Part shown: positions 33,172 to 42,614 of the stretch, piece after piece
Layout of the letters: the number at the start of each line of letters is the position of its first letter
Numbering within the stretch: position 1 is the first letter of the stretch
Assembly (NCBI GenBank): GCA_021372695.1
Contig: JAJFTY010000210.1
Coordinates: forward strand, 18,916-82,915
Direction of reading: 5' to 3'
Origin: Deltaproteobacteria bacterium
GTDB lineage: Bacteria > Desulfobacterota > Syntrophia > Syntrophales > UBA5619
Length of the DNA: 64,000 bases
Translations under genes and position numbers: made by a program
The notes under the pieces: model-generated
The model's database searches: none
The model's input: the letters and a program-made list of their open reading frames with translations, nothing else
Told to the model about the DNA's origin: nothing

Positions 33172-34524
33172 ATGGAACTCTCCGGCAAGAAAGCGGCCAT
33201 CATCGGCATCGGGAAGACGGGGATCGCCACGGCCCGTTTTCTGGCCAGCCGGGGGGTGCGGATGGCCGTCACCGACGCCAAACCGTCCGCCTCCTGGGGG
33301 GAGGCCCGGACCGCCCTCGAGAGTCTGCCTGCGGAATTGACGTTCGCCCCCTACGGGCCGGAGATCCTGGCGGGGGTCGATTGGGTCATCCCCTCGCCCG
33401 GCATCCCCCCTGCGAACCCGATCCTCGCCGAAGCCGTGCGGCGCCGTATCCCGGTCCTGAGCGAACTCGAACTCGCCGCACGCTTCATCAAGACCCCCAT
33501 CGTCGCGATCACCGGCACGAACGGCAAGACCACGGTGACCTCGCTTGTGGGCGCGATCCTCCGCGAAGCCGGAAGGAAGGTCTTCGTCGGCGGGAACATC
33601 GGCGATCCCCTGATCGGTTATGCCGACGACCCGCAGGCAGCGGATTGGGCGGTCGTTGAGGTGAGCAGCTTCCAGCTCCAGTGGACGGAAACCTTCCATC
33701 CCCGGATCGCGGTGCTCCTGAACGTGACGACCGACCATGTCGACTATCACGGCAGCTTCGCCGCCTACCGGGCAGTCAAGGAGCAGCTCTTCGCCCATCA
33801 GACGGCGAAGGACCTCGCCATCCTGAACGGCGACGAGGCGGCCACGGCGAACCTGCGGGGGCGGCTCCAGGCCCGGGTCGAGCTCTTCAGCTCGCTTCGG
33901 CCGGTCGATAGCGGCATGTTCCTCTCCGGAGAGAAGGTGATCCATCGCCTCCCGACCGGGGAAACGGAGGCGTATCCCGTTTCGATGATCCACCTTCCCG
34001 GGCGGCACAACCAGGAAAACGTGATGGCGGCCATTCTTGCGGCCCGAGAGTGCGGGTGCGCCCCCCCGGAGATCGTCCGGGCTGTCGAGGGGTTCCGCGG
34101 GATCGCCCATCGGATCCAGTATTCGGGAGAGAAGAAAGGCATCCTCTTCTACGATGACTCCAAGGGGACGAATGTCGATGCCGTAAAGCGGGCGCTGGAA
34201 AGCTTCTCCCGGCCCGTGATCCTCCTTCTCGGCGGGCGGGACAAGGAGGGAGATTTCGAAACCCTCGCTCCGCTGATCCGCCGCGGGGTCAAGGCGATGG
34301 TGCTCTTCGGAGAGGCACGGGGGAAGATCGAAAAGCGCCTCGGCCGCACGGTCGAAACGGTGCTTGCGGCCACGCTGAAAGAGGCGGTGGAACAGGCATA
34401 CGGCCTGGCGGCTTCGGGCGACGTCGTCCTCCTCTCGCCCGGGTGCGCCAGTTTCGACGAATTCACGGATTACAAGGAGCGGGGAAACCGTTTCCAGGAA
34501 TGGGTGGGGCAGCTTCCCGGATGA
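33172..34524 (+). CDS. murD: UDP-N-acetylmuramoylalanine--D-glutamate ligase MurD
   Basis: This 450-aa cytoplasmic ligase adds D-glutamate. A Rossmann-like N-terminus ('AAIIGIGKTGIATARFLASRG') binds the UDP moiety. The ATP loop is 'ITGTNGKTTVTSL' (K119). 'GGNIGDPLIGY', 'VEVSSFQLQWTETF', 'NVTTDHVDYHGSFAAY', 'DDSKGTNVDAVKRAL' and 'LLSPGCASFDEFTDYKERG' are canonical. The length is near E. coli MurD (438). The stop overlaps the ftsW start by 4 bases. Confidence 0.97.
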   Translation: MELSGKKAAIIGIGKTGIATARFLASRGVRMAVTDAKPSASWGEARTALESLPAELTFAPYGPEILAGVDWVIPSPGIPPANPILAEAVRRRIPVLSELELAARFIKTPIVAITGTNGKTTVTSLVGAILREAGRKVFVGGNIGDPLIGYADDPQAADWAVVEVSSFQLQWTETFHPRIAVLLNVTTDHVDYHGSFAAYRAVKEQLFAHQTAKDLAILNGDEAATANLRGRLQARVELFSSLRPVDSGMFLSGEKVIHRLPTGETEAYPVSMIHLPGRHNQENVMAAILAARECGCAPPEIVRAVEGFRGIAHRIQYSGEKKGILFYDDSKGTNVDAVKRALESFSRPVILLLGGRDKEGDFETLAPLIRRGVKAMVLFGEARGKIEKRLGRTVETVLAATLKEAVEQAYGLAASGDVVLLSPGCASFDEFTDYKERGNRFQEWVGQLPG

Positions 34525-35624
34525 AGAGCCTGTCGCGAGAGAAAAGACCGGATCTGATTTTGCTCCTGGCCACGCTGCTCCTGGTGACCATCGGGACGGT
34601 GATGATCTACAGTTCCAGCTCGATCCTCGCCACGGAGAAGTTCCGCGACGGCCAGTTCTTCCTCAAGAAGCAGATTTTCTTCCTCTGCCTCGGCCTCCTG
34701 GGCATGATCCTGGCCACCAAGATCCCCTACTACAAGCTCAGGAAGCTGGCCTGGCCCGGCATCGCTCTGTCGGCGGTCCTGCTCTGCGCGCTCTGGATCC
34801 CGCACCTGGGGGTGCGCGCCGGGGGGGCCGTCCGCTGGCTCAACCTCGGGGTCTTCTCCTTCCAGGTCTCCGAGATGGTCAAGGTGGCCCTGATCCTTTT
34901 TCTGGCCCACTTTCTGACGGAGAACGCCAAGCATGTCCGGGAGATCCGCCGGGGGCTTCTCATCCCCCTCGGCGTCACGGGTGCCATCGTGGCGCTGATC
35001 CTGCTGGAGCCCGACTTCGGCACAACCGTCATCATCGTCACACTGGCGATGATGATGATCTACCTGGCCGGCGGCCGGCTGCTGCATCTGGGCGGCATGG
35101 TCGCCATGTTCATCCCTGTGGCCGCCTGGGTCCTGCTCCACAAGCAGTACCGGATCACCCGCCTGCTGGCCTTTCTCGATCCCTGGAAAGACCCCCGCCA
35201 TTCCGGCTTTCAGATCATCCAGTCACTGATCTCTTTCGGTTCCGGAGGCACCTTCGGCGTGGGCATCGGCGACGGAATGCAGAAGCTGTTCTATCTCCCG
35301 GAGCCCCATACGGATTTCATCCTCTCCGTGATCGCCGAGGAGAGCGGCTTCATCGGGGTGGGGCTGGTCCTCTTCCTCTACATCGTCCTGATCATCCGCG
35401 GCTTCCAGATCGCGCTGAAGTCCCCGGATCTGTTCGGGAACATGCTCGCTTCGGGGCTGACGATGCTGCTCGCCCTGGAGGCGGTGATCAACATCGCGGG
35501 CGTCATGGGACTCATCCCCCTGAAGGGGCTCGCCCTCCCCTTCCTGAGCTACGGGGGCACATCCCTGATCATGTCGCTCGCGGCGGTGGGCATTTTGCTG
35601 AACATCTCCGCCTATGAATCGTGA
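34521..35624 (+). CDS. ftsW: Septal peptidoglycan glycosyltransferase FtsW (SEDS family)
   Basis: This 367-aa polytopic membrane protein has about ten spans and polymerises lipid II at the septum together with FtsI. Family marks are 'MIYSSSSILA' near the N-terminus, 'GGAVRWLNLGVFSFQVSEMVK', 'LLEPDFGTTVIIV', 'GGTFGVGIGDGMQKLFYLPEPHTDFILSVIAEE' and the C-terminal 'LPFLSYGGTSLIMSL'. ATG 34521 overlaps the murD stop. The cluster location next to mur genes and ftsI supports FtsW over the RodA paralogue. Confidence 0.94.
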   Translation: MKSLSREKRPDLILLLATLLLVTIGTVMIYSSSSILATEKFRDGQFFLKKQIFFLCLGLLGMILATKIPYYKLRKLAWPGIALSAVLLCALWIPHLGVRAGGAVRWLNLGVFSFQVSEMVKVALILFLAHFLTENAKHVREIRRGLLIPLGVTGAIVALILLEPDFGTTVIIVTLAMMMIYLAGGRLLHLGGMVAMFIPVAAWVLLHKQYRITRLLAFLDPWKDPRHSGFQIIQSLISFGSGGTFGVGIGDGMQKLFYLPEPHTDFILSVIAEESGFIGVGLVLFLYIVLIIRGFQIALKSPDLFGNMLASGLTMLLALEAVINIAGVMGLIPLKGLALPFLSYGGTSLIMSLAAVGILLNISAYES

Positions 35625-35649
35625 CGGCGGTGAGGCTTTGTGGAGTGGC

Positions 35650-36855
35650 ATGGAAGAAACGGACGACCGGAGAGAGCGGCCGGGCAACGGCCCGGCGACG
35701 GAGTCCCTGTCGCGGCAACACCGGGCGGGGACGAACGAAGAGCCATGTCATCCCGCCGGGAATTCGCGGGGGCTCGCGATGGTCATCGCCGGCGGTGGAA
35801 CCGGAGGCCACCTCTTTCCGGGGGTCGCGATCGCCGAGGAGTTTCTCGGGCGGAACCCGGCCAACCGCGTTCTTTTCATCGGCACGGAACGGGGCCTGGA
35901 GCGGCGGGTGCTCTCCGGGCTCGGACTTCCCCTCCGGACGCTGAAGGTGGAGGGCCTCAAGGGAAGGGGGCCGCTCGGGGTTCTCGGTTCCCTGTTCAAG
36001 ATCCCGGGCAGCCTGTTTGAATCCTTCCGGATTCTCCGGGAGTTCCGGCCCGCTGTCGTCGTCGGGGTCGGCGGTTACGCCTCGGGACCGGCGGTGCTGG
36101 CGGCCCGGCTGATGGGGATGAAGACGGCGATCGCCGAGCAGAATGCCTTTCCGGGGCTCACCAACCGGATCCTCGGCCGCATTGCGCAGAGGATCTTCGT
36201 TGCCTTCCCCGAGTCGGCGCACTGGTTTCCCACCGGCCGGACCCGGGTCACCGGGAACCCCATCCGCATCGCCTTCCTTGGGGAGAGAGCGGATGGGCCG
36301 AAAAAGGACTCCCGTTTCACGCTCCTGATCTTCGGCGGAAGCCAGGGGGCGCACGCGGTGAACCAGGCCGTGATCGCAGCGCTGGAAGTACTGGATCCGC
36401 TGAAAGACCGCATCCGCTTCATCCACCAGACCGGGGAAAAGGACCGGGAGGCGGTTGCCCGGGCCTACCAGGAGCGCGGCTTCACGGCGGAGGTCGCTCC
36501 GTTCATCACGGAGATGGCGGCGGCCTATCGGACGGCCGATCTGCTCATCTGCCGGGCCGGCGCAACCTCCATCGCGGAGATTACGGCCGGCGGGAAGGCG
36601 TCAATCCTGATCCCCTTCCCTTTCGCCGTGAATGACCATCAGACGAAAAACGCCGAACTCCTCGCCCGGGCAGGGGCGGCGCTGATGATCCCAGAACGGG
36701 AGTTGGACGGCCCGGGGCTCGCCGCGATCATCGGGCGGCTCCACGGCCACCCGGACGAGATCCGGCGGATGGAAACGGCTTCGGCTGCGATGGGTAACGG
36801 CCGCGCGGCAGCGGCCATCGTCGATGCCTGTCTGGAACTCGTTCGCAAAGAGTGA
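35650..36855 (+). CDS. murG: UDP-GlcNAc:lipid I N-acetylglucosaminyltransferase MurG
   Basis: MurG makes lipid II on the inner face of the membrane. The GT-B fold motifs are present: 'VIAGGGTGGHLFPGVAIAEEF', 'VVVGVGGYASGPAV', 'AEQNAFPGLTNR', 'LLIFGGSQGAHAVN' and 'CRAGATSIAEITAGGKASILIPFP'. The usual protein starts only a few residues before 'VIAGGGTGGH'. Here about 45 polar residues precede it if ATG 35650 is used, which has GGAG 4 bases upstream. ATG 35614 lies inside ftsW and would add 12 more; ATG 35779 would give a minimal form but has a poor ribosome-binding site. The true start is therefore uncertain. The 105-base gap to murC is the largest between adjacent genes of this cluster. Confidence 0.93.
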   Translation: MEETDDRRERPGNGPATESLSRQHRAGTNEEPCHPAGNSRGLAMVIAGGGTGGHLFPGVAIAEEFLGRNPANRVLFIGTERGLERRVLSGLGLPLRTLKVEGLKGRGPLGVLGSLFKIPGSLFESFRILREFRPAVVVGVGGYASGPAVLAARLMGMKTAIAEQNAFPGLTNRILGRIAQRIFVAFPESAHWFPTGRTRVTGNPIRIAFLGERADGPKKDSRFTLLIFGGSQGAHAVNQAVIAALEVLDPLKDRIRFIHQTGEKDREAVARAYQERGFTAEVAPFITEMAAAYRTADLLICRAGATSIAEITAGGKASILIPFPFAVNDHQTKNAELLARAGAALMIPERELDGPGLAAIIGRLHGHPDEIRRMETASAAMGNGRAAAAIVDACLELVRKE

Positions 36856-36960
36856 CCTGCGAGGACTCGCTATCAGAAGTTCTTTGACAGGCTGTTCGGA
36901 CGCCTCTCCCGCAGTGGATGCGGGATGGCCGGATGCCGTCGACAGCCTGGGAGGATAGAT

Positions 36961-38379
36961 ATGACAACAGCACTGAAAACCGGCAGCATGAACCGCAAGG
37001 TCCGGCGCATCCATTTCGTCGGGATCGGCGGAATCGGCATGAGCGGAATCGCCGAGGTCCTGCTCAACCTCGGTTATGAGATCAGCGGCTCGGATCTCGC
37101 CTCTTCCGACACCACGGCGCGCCTGGACGACCTGGGCGCCGCGATCCACCAGGGCCATGCGGCCGAAAATATCGGTGACGCCGATGTCGTCGTCACCTCC
37201 ACGGCCGTGCGCCCGGACAATCCGGAGGTGGTCGCGGCCCACGCGCGCAACATACCGGTCATCCCCCGGGCGGAGATGCTCGCGGAACTCCTGAAGATGA
37301 AATTCTCCATTGCCGTCTCGGGCAGCCACGGGAAGACCACGACGACCTCCATGGTGTCGACACTCCTGGCCCACGGCGGACTGGACCCGACCATGGTGAT
37401 CGGCGGAAAGCTCGCCAGCATCGGGAGCAACGCCCGCCTGGGGGGCGGCGAGGTGATCGTCGCGGAGGCGGACGAAAGCGACGGCTCCTTCCTGAAGCTC
37501 AGCCCCTGCCTGGCCGTGATCACGAACATCGACCGGGAGCACCTCGACCACTACCGCGACCTGGAGGAGATCCGGGAGGCATTTTTGCAGTTCGCCAACA
37601 TCGTCCCCTTCTACGGCGCGACCATCCTCTGCGGGGATGATCCCAACGTGCAGGAGATCCTGCCCCGGATAAAACGCACGGCTATCACCTACGGCCTCTC
37701 GCCCGATGTGGACTACCGGGCGGGGAACATTCAATACTCAGGGGCTTCCTCCCGCTTTTCGGTCTACCACCGCACCGTACTTCTGGGGACGGTGAAGCTC
37801 CACGTCCCGGGCCTTTTCAACGTCTACAACGCGCTCGCCGCGATTGCGGTCGGCCGGGAGATGGATATCACCTTTCCCGTCATCCGGGAGGGCTTGCAGC
37901 GCTTTGCCGGCGTTCACCGCCGTCTGGAGGTCCGGGGAACGGCGCGGGGCGTCACCGTTGTCGACGATTACGGCCACCATCCGACGGAGATCCGGGCGAC
38001 GCTCGCCGCGGCCCGGCAGGTCTGGACCGGCCGCCTCATCGTTATCTTCCAGCCCCACCGCTACACCCGGACGCAGGCCCTCTTCGATGAATTCCTGACA
38101 GCCTTCGGCAACGCCGATCTGCTGATCGTCACCGACATCTATGCGGCGAGTGAAGAGCCGATCCCCGGGTTGACCGCCGAGTCACTCTGCGAAGCGATCC
38201 GGGCCGCCGGCCATCCGGACGCCTGCCACCTCTCCGGCTTCGACGCCATCGCGGACCATCTGCTTGCGATCGTGAAGCCGACCGACGTCGTGGTGACGCA
38301 GGGTGCCGGGAGCGTCTGGAAGGTGGGTGAAGCCCTTCTGAAGAGACTCGGGGAGGAGAAGCCAGATGAGCGCGGATGA
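36961..38379 (+). CDS. murC: UDP-N-acetylmuramate--L-alanine ligase MurC
   Basis: This 472-aa cytoplasmic ligase adds the first stem residue, L-alanine. Motifs are 'IHFVGIGGIGMSGIAEVL' (nucleotide-sugar binding), 'SGSHGKTTTTSMV' with K125, 'EADESDGSFLKL', 'TNIDREHLDHY', 'VHRRLEVRG', 'VDDYGHHPTEIRATL' and 'FQPHRYTRTQAL'. ATG 36961 follows GGGAGGATAG. The length is near E. coli MurC (491). The end overlaps murB by 14 bases. Confidence 0.97.
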   Translation: MTTALKTGSMNRKVRRIHFVGIGGIGMSGIAEVLLNLGYEISGSDLASSDTTARLDDLGAAIHQGHAAENIGDADVVVTSTAVRPDNPEVVAAHARNIPVIPRAEMLAELLKMKFSIAVSGSHGKTTTTSMVSTLLAHGGLDPTMVIGGKLASIGSNARLGGGEVIVAEADESDGSFLKLSPCLAVITNIDREHLDHYRDLEEIREAFLQFANIVPFYGATILCGDDPNVQEILPRIKRTAITYGLSPDVDYRAGNIQYSGASSRFSVYHRTVLLGTVKLHVPGLFNVYNALAAIAVGREMDITFPVIREGLQRFAGVHRRLEVRGTARGVTVVDDYGHHPTEIRATLAAARQVWTGRLIVIFQPHRYTRTQALFDEFLTAFGNADLLIVTDIYAASEEPIPGLTAESLCEAIRAAGHPDACHLSGFDAIADHLLAIVKPTDVVVTQGAGSVWKVGEALLKRLGEEKPDERG

Positions 38380-39301
38380 GCCCCTCCGCCGGGAACTCCG
38401 CCGGCGGATGGCCGGTGAGGTCCTCTTCGATGAACCGGCGGCTCGCCACACCTCGATCGGCGTGGGCGGTAAAATCGATCTGCTGCTCTTCCCTGAAAAC
38501 ACGGGAGAACTCAAGGCTGTCGTCTCTCTTCTCCGGGAACGGCGGGTCCCCTTTCTCCCCGTCGGGAACTGGACCAATCTGATCGTCCGGGACGGGGGCT
38601 ACCGGGGCGCCCTGCTTTCGCTTGCCCGCATCCGCGTGCTCCGTTGCCGGGACGAGGGCGAAAAGGGGTTTCTCCTTTCAGCCGGTGCCGGCTGTCCGCT
38701 GGCCGAACTGGTGAACCGGGCCATCCGTGAAGCGGCCGCGGGTCTGGAATTTTGCGCCGGCATCCCCGGCAGCGTCGGCGGCGCCGTCCGGATGAACGCC
38801 GGAGCCTACGGGGGGGAAATCGGTCATGTTGTCGAATCCATAGCCCTTCTCGACGTTTCGGGCGAGATCCGCGACGTGGCCCGGAAGGAGCTCTCTTTTT
38901 CGTACAGAAATCTTGACTTGCCGGTGGAATCGATTATCATCGGCGCAGCATTCCGCCTGCGGCGGGGAGAGGCGGAGAAAATCGCCGGACGCGTCCGGGA
39001 AATCATTGGACTGAGAAGGGAAAAGCACCCGCTAGAGTACCCGAACGCCGGTTCGATCTTCAAGAACCCGCGGGAGTGCCCCGCCGGCCGCCTCATCGAA
39101 GCAGCCGGGCTCAAGGGGCACCGGATCGGAGACGCACAGGTTTCCGAAAAGCATGGGAATTTCATGGTCAACCGCGGAGCGGCGACGGCGACGGACCTCT
39201 GCCGGCTGATTGCGGCGGTTCAGGAGCGCGTTCTGATTGAAAGCGGCCATGCCCTCGAAACCGAGGTGAAGATCATCGGGGAGGAACCGATTCGCCCATG
39301 A
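38366..39301 (+). CDS. murB: UDP-N-acetylenolpyruvoylglucosamine reductase MurB (type II)
   Basis: This 311-aa FAD enzyme reduces UDP-GlcNAc-enolpyruvate to UDP-MurNAc. The FAD-binding PCMH domain shows 'ARHTSIGVGGKIDLLLFP', 'VGNWTNLIVRDGGYRG', 'CAGIPGSVGGAVRMNAGAYGGEI' and 'FSYRNLDLP'. The C-terminal domain has 'YPNAGSIFKNPRECPAGRLIEAAGLKG' and 'VSEKHGNFMVN'. The length fits type II MurB (about 300 aa). E. coli encodes MurB outside dcw; a murB between murC and ftsQ is common in other phyla. It overlaps murC by 14 bases and ftsQ by 4. Confidence 0.96.
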   Translation: MSADEPLRRELRRRMAGEVLFDEPAARHTSIGVGGKIDLLLFPENTGELKAVVSLLRERRVPFLPVGNWTNLIVRDGGYRGALLSLARIRVLRCRDEGEKGFLLSAGAGCPLAELVNRAIREAAAGLEFCAGIPGSVGGAVRMNAGAYGGEIGHVVESIALLDVSGEIRDVARKELSFSYRNLDLPVESIIIGAAFRLRRGEAEKIAGRVREIIGLRREKHPLEYPNAGSIFKNPRECPAGRLIEAAGLKGHRIGDAQVSEKHGNFMVNRGAATATDLCRLIAAVQERVLIESGHALETEVKIIGEEPIRP

Positions 39302-40152
39302 AAAAGTTCTTCCGCCTGCAATGGGAGGCCAGAAAGAATCGGTGGAGACGGCGCGCCGGCGAGGTCCTGCGTGAGATCGGCCGGTCACTCATGCTGATCG
39401 GGGCGATCGTCCTGGTCACGGCGGTGCTTCTGGTCGGTTACGACCGGATTCTCTGTGCCCCCGCTCTCCGCATCCGGGAGACCGTCGTGAAGGGGTGCCG
39501 GGAGCTGACCGAGAAGGAGATCCTCACCCTGGCCGCCGTCCGCTCGCCGTCGAATCTGCTCACGATCAACGGCGACGCGGTCGCCCGCCGGATTCGGGCG
39601 AACCCATGGATTGAGGAGGTCTTCGTCGGCCGGGAGTTTCCCGACCGGCTCGTCATCGTGGTGCGGGAGCGGAAGTCGGTCGCCCTGATCGGGAAGGATG
39701 ACGGCCTCTTTTTATTGGACGGCCGGGGCAGACCGTTCAAGAAACTGGAATCCGGCGAGGAGTCGGATCTTCCGGTGCTGACCGGCTGCGTGCGCGACGG
39801 CGTCATCGATGAGGCGCTGGTCAAGAAATCCCTTGCGCTGCTGAACGACCTGGCCGGAATCAAGAACCGCCCCGAGATCGGCAACGTGTCGGAGATCCAC
39901 GGGAATGAAACATTCGGCTTTTCGGTCTTCACCGATACGGGCCTCTGCCTGCAGCTCGGATTCGACGGCTATGAAGGCAAACTCCAGCGTCTGGCCCCCG
40001 TCATGGCGGACCTGGACCGGAAAAACATGAAAGCGGGTTTTCTGCTCATCGACCTGAGCAACCCGGCCAAGATCAACGTCCAGCGGCGCAACGTGCTCGA
40101 ACCGGCGGCACCCAAGAAGCCTGCGGCCGCCGGCAAGGGATACCGGATGTGA
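39298..40152 (+). CDS. ftsQ: Cell division protein FtsQ
   Basis: This 284-aa bitopic protein has a basic cytoplasmic N-terminus, one membrane span (about residues 29-48, 'LMLIGAIVLVTAVLLVGY'), a POTRA domain ('IRETVVKGCRELTEKEIL', about 60-125) and the FtsQ/DivIB beta domain ('NPWIEEVFVGREFPDRLVIVVRERK'). FtsQ recruits FtsB/FtsL and restrains septal synthesis until division. It starts within the murB stop and lies 53 bases before ftsA. Ddl, which precedes ftsQ in many clusters, is missing. Confidence 0.93.
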   Translation: MKKFFRLQWEARKNRWRRRAGEVLREIGRSLMLIGAIVLVTAVLLVGYDRILCAPALRIRETVVKGCRELTEKEILTLAAVRSPSNLLTINGDAVARRIRANPWIEEVFVGREFPDRLVIVVRERKSVALIGKDDGLFLLDGRGRPFKKLESGEESDLPVLTGCVRDGVIDEALVKKSLALLNDLAGIKNRPEIGNVSEIHGNETFGFSVFTDTGLCLQLGFDGYEGKLQRLAPVMADLDRKNMKAGFLLIDLSNPAKINVQRRNVLEPAAPKKPAAAGKGYRM

Positions 40153-40205
40153 TTGATTGCTTTCTCTTCTGAGCCGCCTTTTGAAGCGGTTGGAGGATAG
40201 GATAC

Positions 40206-41432
40206 ATGGGAAAACGGGAGAACGTCATCGTCGGTCTGGACATCGGAACGACAAAAACCTGCGCGGTCGTCGCCGAACTCCGGGAGACGGGGATCGACAT
40301 CATCGGCATCGGCTCGCACCCCTCGGAGGGGCTGCGTAAAGGCGTCGTCGTCAACATCGAAAGCACCGTCGAATCGATCAAACGGGCAGTGGAGGAGGCG
40401 GAGCGCACCTCCGGCTGCGAGATCCGTTCGGTCTACACCGGCATCGCCGGGGGCCACATCCGCGGCCAGAACAGCCTGGGCATCGTGGCCGTCAAGGGAC
40501 GGGAGGTCGAAGAGGACGACGTCGAACGGGCGATCGATGCGGCGCGGGCAATCGCGATCCCGCTGGACCGGCAGATCCTCCACACCCTGCCCCAGTACTA
40601 CCTGGTCGACGAGCAGGACGGCATCCGGGACCCGGTGGGGATGGCGGGGGTCCGCCTCGAGGCCAAGGTCCACATCGTGACCGGCGCCGTCACCTCGATC
40701 CAGAACATCGTGAAGTCGGTCAACCGCGTGGGCCTCGACATCAACGACATCGTCCTGGAACAGCTCGCCGCAAGCGAGGCAGTGCTGAGCAACGACGAGA
40801 AGGACCTGGGCGTGGCCCTGATCGACATCGGGGGCGGCACGACCGACATCGCGATCTTCTCCGAGGGGAGCATCAAGCATACGGCGGTGCTGCCGGTCGG
40901 CGGGCAGTACGTCACGAGCGACATCGCCACGGGGCTCAGAACCCCCCTCGCCGAGGCGGAGCGGATCAAGATCAAGTACGGCTGCGCCTTCATGCCGCTC
41001 ATCCCCAAGGACGAGATCATCGAGGTGCCGAGCGTCGGGGGGCGGGAGCCGCGGGAGGTTTCCCGGCAAATCCTGGGACGGATCATCGAGCCCCGCATGG
41101 ACGAGATCCTCGGCATGGCGTGCAAGGAGATCACCCGCTCCGGCTGCGAGGAGATCCTCGCCGCGGGGGTGGTCCTCACGGGGGGAGCGGCGATCCTCGA
41201 AGGGATCCCGGAGCTGGCGGAGCAGATTTTCAACATGCCGGTCCGGCGGGGCTGCCCGATGGGCGTCGGGGGGCTCACGGACGTGATCAACAGCCCCCTC
41301 TATGCGACGGGCGTGGGGCTGGCGCTCTTCGGCAGCCGGAACATCGCCCGGGAAAAACTGATCCGGGCGGAGGGCAATTTTATCGTACGGCCATTCAAGA
41401 GACTGAAGCAGTGGATTCTTGAATTTTTTTAG
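40206..41432 (+). CDS. ftsA: Cell division protein FtsA
   Basis: This 408-aa actin-family ATPase tethers FtsZ to the membrane. Phosphate motifs are 'VGLDIGTTKTCAVVAEL' (phosphate 1) and 'VALIDIGGGTTDIAIF' (phosphate 2); 'GVVLTGGAAILEGI' is the adenosine motif. The SHS2/1C domain lies between the first two. The last residues, 'FKRLKQWILEFF', form the amphipathic membrane-targeting helix. The length is close to E. coli FtsA (420). It follows ftsQ and lies 14 bases before ftsZ, as usual. Confidence 0.97.
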   Translation: MGKRENVIVGLDIGTTKTCAVVAELRETGIDIIGIGSHPSEGLRKGVVVNIESTVESIKRAVEEAERTSGCEIRSVYTGIAGGHIRGQNSLGIVAVKGREVEEDDVERAIDAARAIAIPLDRQILHTLPQYYLVDEQDGIRDPVGMAGVRLEAKVHIVTGAVTSIQNIVKSVNRVGLDINDIVLEQLAASEAVLSNDEKDLGVALIDIGGGTTDIAIFSEGSIKHTAVLPVGGQYVTSDIATGLRTPLAEAERIKIKYGCAFMPLIPKDEIIEVPSVGGREPREVSRQILGRIIEPRMDEILGMACKEITRSGCEEILAAGVVLTGGAAILEGIPELAEQIFNMPVRRGCPMGVGGLTDVINSPLYATGVGLALFGSRNIAREKLIRAEGNFIVRPFKRLKQWILEFF

Positions 41433-41446
41433 AGAGGGGAGGCGTT

Positions 41447-42592
41447 ATGTTTGAATTGTCGGCGAAGGAACCGGTGGGCACGGCGACGATCAAGGTGATC
41501 GGCATGGGCGGTGCGGGCGGAAATGCCGTGAATACGATGATCTCCTACAAGCTGCGGGGGGTCGATTTCATCGCGGCCAATACCGATGCGCAGGCGCTGG
41601 GAGCCTCCTCATCGCCGGTGAAGATCCAGCTCGGCGCCGAGGTGACCAAGGGGCTGGGGGCCGGCTCCGATCCGGATATCGGCCGGCAGGCGGCCCTGGA
41701 AACCCGGGAGACGCTCCGGGAGCACATCCAGGGAGCCGACATGGTCTTCATCACCGCGGGACTCGGCGGGGGAACGGGAACCGGCGGCGCACCGATCGCG
41801 GCGGAAGTCGCCCGGGAAGCAGGCGCGCTCACGGTCGCCGTGGTCACGAAGCCCTTTCAGTTCGAGGGGAAGAAGCGAAATGCCCAGGCGGAGATCGGAA
41901 TCGACGAACTGCGGAAGATCGTCGATACGCTGATCATCGTCCCCAACCAGCGGCTGCTGAGCCTCGCGGGCAGAGAGCTCTCGCTGCTCGACGCTTTCAA
42001 GCGGGCCGACGACATTCTCTACCACGCCGTGAAGGGGATCTCCGACCTGATCATGATCCCCGGACTGATCAACCTCGACTTCGCTGACGTGAAGAACGTG
42101 ATGTCGCAGATGGGGCTGGCCCTGATGGGAACCGGGACGGCCAGCGGCGAGAACCGCGCGGTCGAGGCGGCGCAGAAGGCGATCTCCTCGCCGCTCCTGG
42201 AAGACAATACGATCCAGGGGGCGCGCGGAGTCCTGCTCAACATCACCGGCGGTCCGGGCATGACGATCCACGAGATCAACGAGGCCTCGTCCATGATCCA
42301 GGCGGAGGCCCATGAGGACGCGAACATCATCTTCGGCACCGTCGTCGACGAGTCGATGGGCGAGGAGATCCGGATCACCGTGATCGCGACCGGCTTCGAA
42401 ACCCCCGAGAGCGCAGCCCACGCGAACGTTGCGTCGCTCGGCAACTTCCGCAGGAACAACATCGCCGTTCCGACGTTCATCCGGAATGAAAGGCCGGCGG
42501 ATGCGCTCCCCCCGGGCAAGGGCGAGGCGGCAGAAGAGGACGGCCATCCTGATCTGGAGATCCCCACCTTCCTCCGGCGCCAGGCGGATTAG
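41447..42592 (+). CDS. ftsZ: Cell division GTPase FtsZ
   Basis: This 381-aa tubulin homologue forms the Z ring. The N-terminus has 'IKVIGMGGAGGNAVNTMI'. The tubulin signature is 'GLGGGTGTGGAPIAAEVAR'. 'TKPFQFEGKKR' and the T7-loop region 'LINLDFADVKNVM' follow. A variable linker leads to the C-terminal peptide 'DLEIPTFLRRQAD', which binds FtsA/ZipA. The tubulin motif has GG where many proteins have GA ('GTGTGAAP'), a conservative change. It ends the dcw cluster; the next gene begins within about 25 bases. Confidence 0.98.
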   Translation: MFELSAKEPVGTATIKVIGMGGAGGNAVNTMISYKLRGVDFIAANTDAQALGASSSPVKIQLGAEVTKGLGAGSDPDIGRQAALETRETLREHIQGADMVFITAGLGGGTGTGGAPIAAEVAREAGALTVAVVTKPFQFEGKKRNAQAEIGIDELRKIVDTLIIVPNQRLLSLAGRELSLLDAFKRADDILYHAVKGISDLIMIPGLINLDFADVKNVMSQMGLALMGTGTASGENRAVEAAQKAISSPLLEDNTIQGARGVLLNITGGPGMTIHEINEASSMIQAEAHEDANIIFGTVVDESMGEEIRITVIATGFETPESAAHANVASLGNFRRNNIAVPTFIRNERPADALPPGKGEAAEEDGHPDLEIPTFLRRQAD

Positions 42593-42614
42593 GATGCCGT
42601 TCATCGAAGGCATC

